Source: Piliocolobus tephrosceles (taxonomy: Eukaryota; Chordata; Mammalia; Primates; Cercopithecidae). From it: DNA of 64,000 nucleotides. The first letter of the stretch is position 1; every line of letters begins with the position of its first letter. The notes below the pieces were generated by a model. That model was not told the DNA's origin, ran no database searches, and saw nothing but the letters and a program-made list of their open reading frames with translations. Location: positions 113,517,831-113,581,830 of the forward strand of contig NC_045441.1 in NCBI RefSeq assembly GCF_002776525.5. The letters are read 5' to 3'. This document shows positions 59,753 to 64,000 of the stretch, piece after piece. The translations under genes were made by a program, and so were the position numbers.

Positions 59753-61032
59753 TTAGTCAAATGTGGTTTGTATGGACTTGTGTTAAAGGCACAACCAAAT
59801 CTCCTCCTCCCTGGGCTTACTTGTTATAACTTGTTTATTTTTTAGAGTCTATAATTGAAGGTAATCATGGTATTTATCACTCAAACTGACACTTTGTGGA
59901 CTAAAAAGGGTCTTCTATTAATTATGAGGCCAGGAAAAGAGGTATAACTTGGGATTGTCCTGGAAAAAAGGAATGCAGATCGTGAACACAGAAAAATTAA
60001 AATGCTTTCAATTGATCAGCTATTTAAAGAAAGCTTTTTGGTGTCTACAACTTCTTTCTGAAGTGTTTAATTTACAGATGGTTTAATTAGAACTCTATTG
60101 CAAAATTTGGGCCGAAAAGAATGTTCACACTTTCAGCTTTATATGCCAGGATGCCCTTTCCTGGATTATTTTCATCCTTCAGTTCACAGTGGAATTATCA
60201 TCTTCTTACATAAGCCTGTTCTGCTCAGTCTAAAGTAATCCTACAATTTGAGCTCCAAAATAAACAAGGAGAGCCCTCCTCTTTTCAAGAATGTAAACAA
60301 ATAAATGTAGAAGGAGTGATATAGTTAGAAAAGTACCATTCTAAAATCATCATAGTAATAACTAATTTAGGTAATAATCATCAATGGAAGCCAAAACCAT
60401 TTGATGAGGGTTGGTTAGCAGTAAAATATTTACATAGTCTCACAGATTCTCTGCACAGAACAGTTAATAATTACACAGGGAAAAAATTACTGCAGTTAAA
60501 CAAAATCTGGGCAATATCCCTTTAACCATGTGATCAAAGTTAATATCAACAAAATGGGAAAACTATTAGATGATTCATGATTTGACACACTGAGGACACA
60601 ATATTACTTATGTAATATTTACTTTGAAATATGTAATTCAAATCTAACCATTACAAAACAAACCCAGATTGAAGACGTTCTCTTCAAAAATGTCAAAGTT
60701 GCAAAAGACAAAGAAAGTCTAGGGAATAGTTCAAGATTAAAGGATACTAAAGACACAGTACAACTAAATGCAATGCGTTATCCTAAAGAAAAAAAAATTT
60801 ATAAAAGACATTATTGAAACAGTTACCATACTAACTCTTTGCCAGATTATAATATTATATCAAAGGTAAAATTCCTGAAATTTGAAATTACAGTGTGATT
60901 AAGAGAATTTCTTTTTTTTCTTAGGGGATACATGGTGAGGTATGTAATGATGAAGGATTATGATCTCTTACTTTCAATGGTTTAAAAACCTACTCTCAAT
61001 GTTTCATAAACACGAATAAAAATAATACATTA

Positions 61033-61370
61033 ATCTGCTCAGGTGGCCATAACAAATACCATAGGCTAGGCGGCTGAAGAAATAGAAACTTAGAACTGGA
61101 GGCTGGAAATCTGAGGGCAGGATGCTAGCATAGTCAGGCTCTGGTGAAGGCTCTCTTCTTGGAGTGCAGAGAGCCATACGCTCACTATGTCCTCGTAAGA
61201 TAGAGGCAGAGCTTTGGGGTTTCTTTCTCTTTTTAATAAAGATACCAAAATCACCATGGGGGCCTCACCTGCGTGATTTTATCAACATCTAATTACCTTC
61301 AAGAAGCCCCGTGTCTAAATACCAGCACATTAGGGGTTATAGGAGGGGCATAATTAAATGAGTATCAAAT
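61033..61370 (-). mobile_element. MLT1 (MaLR) LTR
   Basis: CTGCTCAGGTGGCCATAACAAATACCATAGGCTAGGCGGC, GAACTGGAGGCTGGAAATCTGAGGGCAGG, CTGGTGAAGGCTCTCTTCTTGG, ACCATGGGGGCCTCACC and TAATTACCTTCAAGAAGCCCCGTGTCTAAATACCAGCACATTAGGGGTTATAGG are the complement of an MLT1A/B-type LTR. Confidence 0.92.
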
Positions 61371-61427
61371 AACTATCATAGTATTTAAGTTTTATATATG
61401 TTTAAAGATATTTAAATATATGTGTGT

Positions 61428-61474
61428 ATATTATATATTATATATTATATATTATATATTATATATTATATATA
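61428..61474. repeat. (ATATTAT)n heptanucleotide repeat
   Basis: Six or so units of TATATTA, then TATATACAGAGA; a low-complexity, easily unpaired stretch. Confidence 0.93.
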
Positions 61475-61610
61475 CAGAGACAGAGAGAATAGGAGAGGAG
61501 AAGAGTGAGGAGAACAGGAAAGGAGAGGGAAGAGAAGGAGAGAGGAGAGGAGAGGACTCAGTAGGAGTCCTCTTCCTACTGAGAAGAGGAGTAGAAGCAA
61601 GAATAATGTG
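61475..61610. repeat. Purine tract (GGAGA)n with a 10-bp hairpin
   Basis: 61475-61556 is almost wholly A and G (GAGAGGAGAGGAGAGG...). It is followed by CTCAGTAGGA (61557-61566), a 7-base loop, and its exact complement TCCTACTGAG (61574-61583), then another purine stretch. Confidence 0.9.
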
Positions 61611-61612
61611 AC

Positions 61613-62390
61613 TGATATGGTTTGGCTGTGTCCTCACCCAAATCTCATCTTGAATTGTAGCTACCATAATCCCCACATGTCCTGAGAGGGACCCGGTGGG
61701 AGGTAATTGAATTATGAGGGCACATTTTTCCCATTTTGTTCTTGTGATAGTGAATAAGTCTCACAAGATATGATGGTTTTATAAAGGGTGGTTCCCCTGC
61801 ATAGGCTCTCTTGCCTGCCACTGTGTAAGATGTGCCTTTACTCCCCTTTCACTTTCTGCCATGATTGTGAGGCCTCCCCAGCCATGTAGAATTGTGAGTC
61901 CATTAAACCACTTTTTCTTTATAAACTACCCAGTCTCAAGTATTTCTTCATAAAGTATGAAAATGAACGAATACAGTAAATTGGTACTGCAGAGAGTGGG
62001 GTGCTGCTGTAAAGACACCCAAAAATGTGGAAGTGACTTTGTAACTGGGTAACAATTAGAGACTGAAACAGTTTGGGGGGGGCTCAGAAGAAGATAAGAA
62101 AATGTGGAAAACTTTGGAACTTCCTAGAGACTTGTTGAATGACTTTGACCCAAATGCTGATAGTATTATTAACAATATAGTCCAGGCTGAAGTGGTCTCC
62201 ATGTAAGAACTTGCCACCATGTAAGACCTTGTCACCATGTAAGATGTGCCTTTGCTCCTCCTTCACCTTCTGCCATGATTGTGAGTCCTCCTCTGCTATG
62301 TGGAACTGTAAAACCACTAAGCCTATTTTTCTTTATAAATTACCCAGTCTCAGGTATTTCTTCATAGCAGTATGAAAATGGACTACTACC
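61613..62390 (+). mobile_element. MST MaLR provirus, internally deleted, with exact target duplication
   Basis: 5' LTR 61613-61978 (TGATATGGTTTGGCTGTGTC ... AATACAGTA), internal piece 61979-62207 (AATTGGTACTGCAGAGAGTGGGG...), then the 3' part of a second LTR 62208-62390 (ATGTAAGATGTGCC ... GAAAATGGACTACTACC). GTGAC is found exactly on both sides (61608-61612 and 62391-62395). So one insertion lost about 1.3 kb of interior and the first half of the 3' LTR. GGAGGTAATTGAATTATG and GTGAATAAGTCTCACAAGAT mark it as MST rather than THE1. Confidence 0.95.
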
Positions 62391-62539
62391 GTGACAAAGT
62401 ATTAACAATGTGGAAATATAGGTGAATGGTATATGAGTATTTATTGTGATGTTCTTGCAAGTTTCCTGAATGGCTAATTTTTTTAAATAAAAATTTAATA
62501 AAACGTTGACTAGATGTCTTTCATCTTATTATTGTCTCT
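62391..62539. other. Unassigned spacer
   Basis: No feature seen. Confidence 0.45.
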
Positions 62540-62735
62540 CAAAGTGCACTGTTCTTTTCCTGGAACTTGTACTACAATTTACAGTTTATTTACTTATTTG
62601 TCCATGCAATGTCCAACTCCTTTACCAGACCTAACACTGAGACCTGGGATTCGATCTATTTGCCTTATTGTTCTATCCACATCATTTTACTGGCATGTTA
62701 ATGCTCATTCAGTCTTTGTTGAATGAAGGAATGAG
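62540..62735 (+). mobile_element. L2 LINE 3' fragment
   Basis: Diverged L2 3' text ending CTCATTCAGTCTTTGTTGAATGAAGGAATGAG, the L2 terminal (TGAATGAA)n signature. Confidence 0.75.
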
Positions 62736-63349
62736 CTGTTTCTGAACTTCTCAAGTAAACAAACTGAAGGAAGATGTAGATTTGTATGTACACTTAGCAG
62801 TATGGACCTTGCAGAAAACAGCCATGGATCACCTCTGCCTTCTAACTGAAGAGATCTGGCACCTGCAAGTATCTGGCAATATAGCTGCATTAACACAATT
62901 TGCTTTTGAACACTTACAGTCCAGCACCAAATGCATTTACTATCTGTAAATGGAACGCCTATGGTGAACACTTCTCTTAAGAGAGAAGTGACTTGTGTGA
63001 AGGCTCTCCTCATTCATCACAGGTATTCCATTTACAGAAGATGCCTTTCTCATCTTTTCTCACTACCCAGATAGTATTTGTGCAATGAGCAACAGCAGAA
63101 GAGCCCTCCAGCACTTTACTGAAGTCTTATCATTTGGTACTGTGATCACCCTCTTTGCTCTGATTTGTTTTATAATTGCTGAATCATTTATTTGGGTTTT
63201 ATTTATGTACTAATTTATATTCTTATAAATTGTCCTTGTGTTATTATAAATTATCTTACAAACAATAAATTATTTTGTATTATACAGAATAAATTATATT
63301 GCATTATAATTAATCTTATATAAGTTGTAAATGATCTTTAATTATTGTT
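62736..63349. other. Unassigned stretch
   Basis: The 102-codon minus-strand frame 62705-63013 has no motif. 63180-63340 is an AT-rich run with repeated TTATAAATTRTC. A short inverted pair CACTTCTCTTAAGAGAGAAGTG lies at 62969-62990 (perfect 11-bp arms, no loop). Confidence 0.5.
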
Positions 63350-63429
63350 TATGTTTATCCTATCTCCTTAACTATACGTTAAATTCCTTGAATGCAGGGA
63401 ATACTTATACGCCATTTTATATTTCCAGT
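63350..63429 (+). mobile_element. L2 fragment, cut by the MLT1 insertion
   Basis: CCTATCTCCTTAACTATACGTTAAATTCCTTGAATGCAGGGAATACTTATACGCC resembles the L2 block CTAGACTGTAAGCTCCTTGAGGGCAGGGA. It stops at the LTR boundary. Confidence 0.55.
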
Positions 63430-63434
63430 AACAC

Positions 63435-63841
63435 TGTCTTAGTCTTTTTGTGCTGTTTTAACAGATTAGTTCCAGCTATGCCCATCTGTGACTGGGTAAT
63501 TTATAATAAACGAAAATTTTATTCTCACAGTTCTGGATGTTGGGAAGCACAAGAACAAGGTGCCAGCAGATCCAGTGTCTGTGAGAGCTGCTGTCAGCTT
63601 CCAGATGGTGCCTTATTGCTGCATCCTTCAAGGTGTTGAACCCTGTATCTTCACATGGCCAAAAGAAGAGAAGGGTAAAAAGAGCCTTGCTAGTTCCCTC
63701 TAGCCCTTTTATAAAGTACTAATCTCGTCTACGAAGACTCCACCTAATTACCTCTAAAAGGCCCTACTGTTAATAACATTGCATTGGGGAATAACTTTCA
63801 ATGTAAATTTTGGAAGGAACACAAATAATCGAACCATAGCA
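63435..63841 (-). mobile_element. MLT1A/MST-like MaLR LTR
   Basis: TGTCTTAGTCTTTTTGTGCTGTTTTAACAG, CTGGGTAATTTATAATAAACGAAAATTTTATTCTCACAGTTCTGG, ACCTAATTACCTCTAAAAGGCCC and TTGCATTGGGGAATAAC to CGAACCATAGCA are the complement of a young MaLR LTR. The target duplication is probably AACAC (63430-63434) and AGCAC (63842-63846), one mismatch. Confidence 0.92.
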
Positions 63842-64000
63842 AGCACCTGACCAATTGTGGTACACATCGGAGGCTCTCACTTTTGTATAATAAAATTTGT
63901 CTGGACCTATATCTAGATACCTGAAATCATAAGACTGGGACGTATTTTGTTGTAATTTTATGGATATTATTATGTATCTTTTTTATTCCTTCTTTTGTAG
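63842..64000. other. Unassigned right edge
   Basis: No feature assigned. Confidence 0.45.

Larger units (their letters stand above)
57903..61032. other. Unassigned AT-rich stretch, no gene
   Basis: 3.1 kb without confident transposon or gene. It holds a diverged direct repeat (58964-59026 and 59690-59752). The frame 59321-59569 has no motif. Confidence 0.5.

Noticed and set aside
61557..61583. Hairpin read as an ncRNA or terminator
   Set aside because: Ten-bp arms in a simple-repeat context, with no promoter or precursor structure seen.
62969..62990. Perfect 22-bp palindrome CACTTCTCTTAAGAGAGAAGTG read as a terminator or operator
   Set aside because: Not a bacterial genome; without a loop or T run it has no terminator meaning here. 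It is a chance or cruciform-capable palindrome only.
63984..64000. TTCCTTCTTTTGTAG as a 3' splice site at the window end
   Set aside because: A good pyrimidine tract and AG, but the window ends there and no matching exon can be judged.
1..64000. CRISPR array, phage, operon or other microbial system
   Set aside because: No spaced repeat arrays, no dense ORFs and no ribosome-binding sites. Alu, L1 and MaLR content shows primate nuclear DNA.
1..64000. tRNA, rRNA or snRNA genes
   Set aside because: No cloverleaf-compatible A and B box pair outside Alu or MIR elements was noticed by eye. A covariance-model scan would be the decisive test and was not possible here.

Overview
This window is nuclear DNA from a primate, almost certainly human or a close ape. 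The evidence is Alu elements from both old and young subfamilies, L1MA/L1PB/L1PA LINEs, THE1 and MST (MaLR) LTR elements, an HERV-H LTR7, and an Hsmar1 mariner element. I found no host protein-coding gene, rRNA, tRNA or CRISPR array. Every open frame of 60-180 codons is either a transposon remnant, antisense to one, or unsupported chance. The sequence looks like AT-rich, gene-poor intergenic or deep-intronic DNA.

Layout, left to right. 1-262 is the 3' part of an LTR7. 1940-3095 is an old L1M fragment. 3976-6502 is a Tigger1 DNA transposon and 7916-9108 an Hsmar1 mariner, both transcribed leftward and both catalytically dead. 9405-9850 is an MLT1D-like LTR. 10555-10813 is a nearly perfect 128-bp tandem duplication. 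12020-12460 is an MLT1 LTR, followed by an L2 fragment. 14924-15278 is a solo THE1 LTR with a target duplication, and 15961-16259 is an Alu. 19835-22017 is an L1MB carrying two Alus. 24705-28400 holds scattered L1M and MIR pieces and simple repeats. 28765-35524 is a large leftward L1 (L1PB/L1PA group) with both termini but a central deletion, and a complete LTR-internal-LTR THE1 provirus sits inside its ORF2. 35641-39232 holds Alu, MIR, AluJ and a hAT remnant. 40880-41945 is an unclassified island plus L2. 44818-51640 is a mosaic of an ERVL-type LTR, L1M, L1ME and a rightward L1MA that has itself received an L1PA tail and a composite templated insertion. 52645-57902 holds more L1, Alu, an ERV1-like LTR, a twin-primed L1PA and a MER20. 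61033-63841 holds two MLT1 LTRs flanking an internally deleted MST provirus with intact target-site duplications.

No genes work together here. The content is a record of insertion and repair. The most unusual structure is at 49522-49741. It is an insertion in L1MA built from a 117-bp direct copy of 45573-45689 (one mismatch), a 20-bp re-copy of the start of that segment, a 14-bp filler with a snap-back-like palindrome, and a 68-bp inverted copy of 48746-48813, all flanked by a 5-bp direct repeat. This looks like serial template switching during break repair, and the low divergence suggests it is fairly recent. No novel biological system is claimed.

Repeat names come from recalled consensus sequences, so subfamily labels and outer boundaries are approximate unless a target duplication or terminal repeat is cited.
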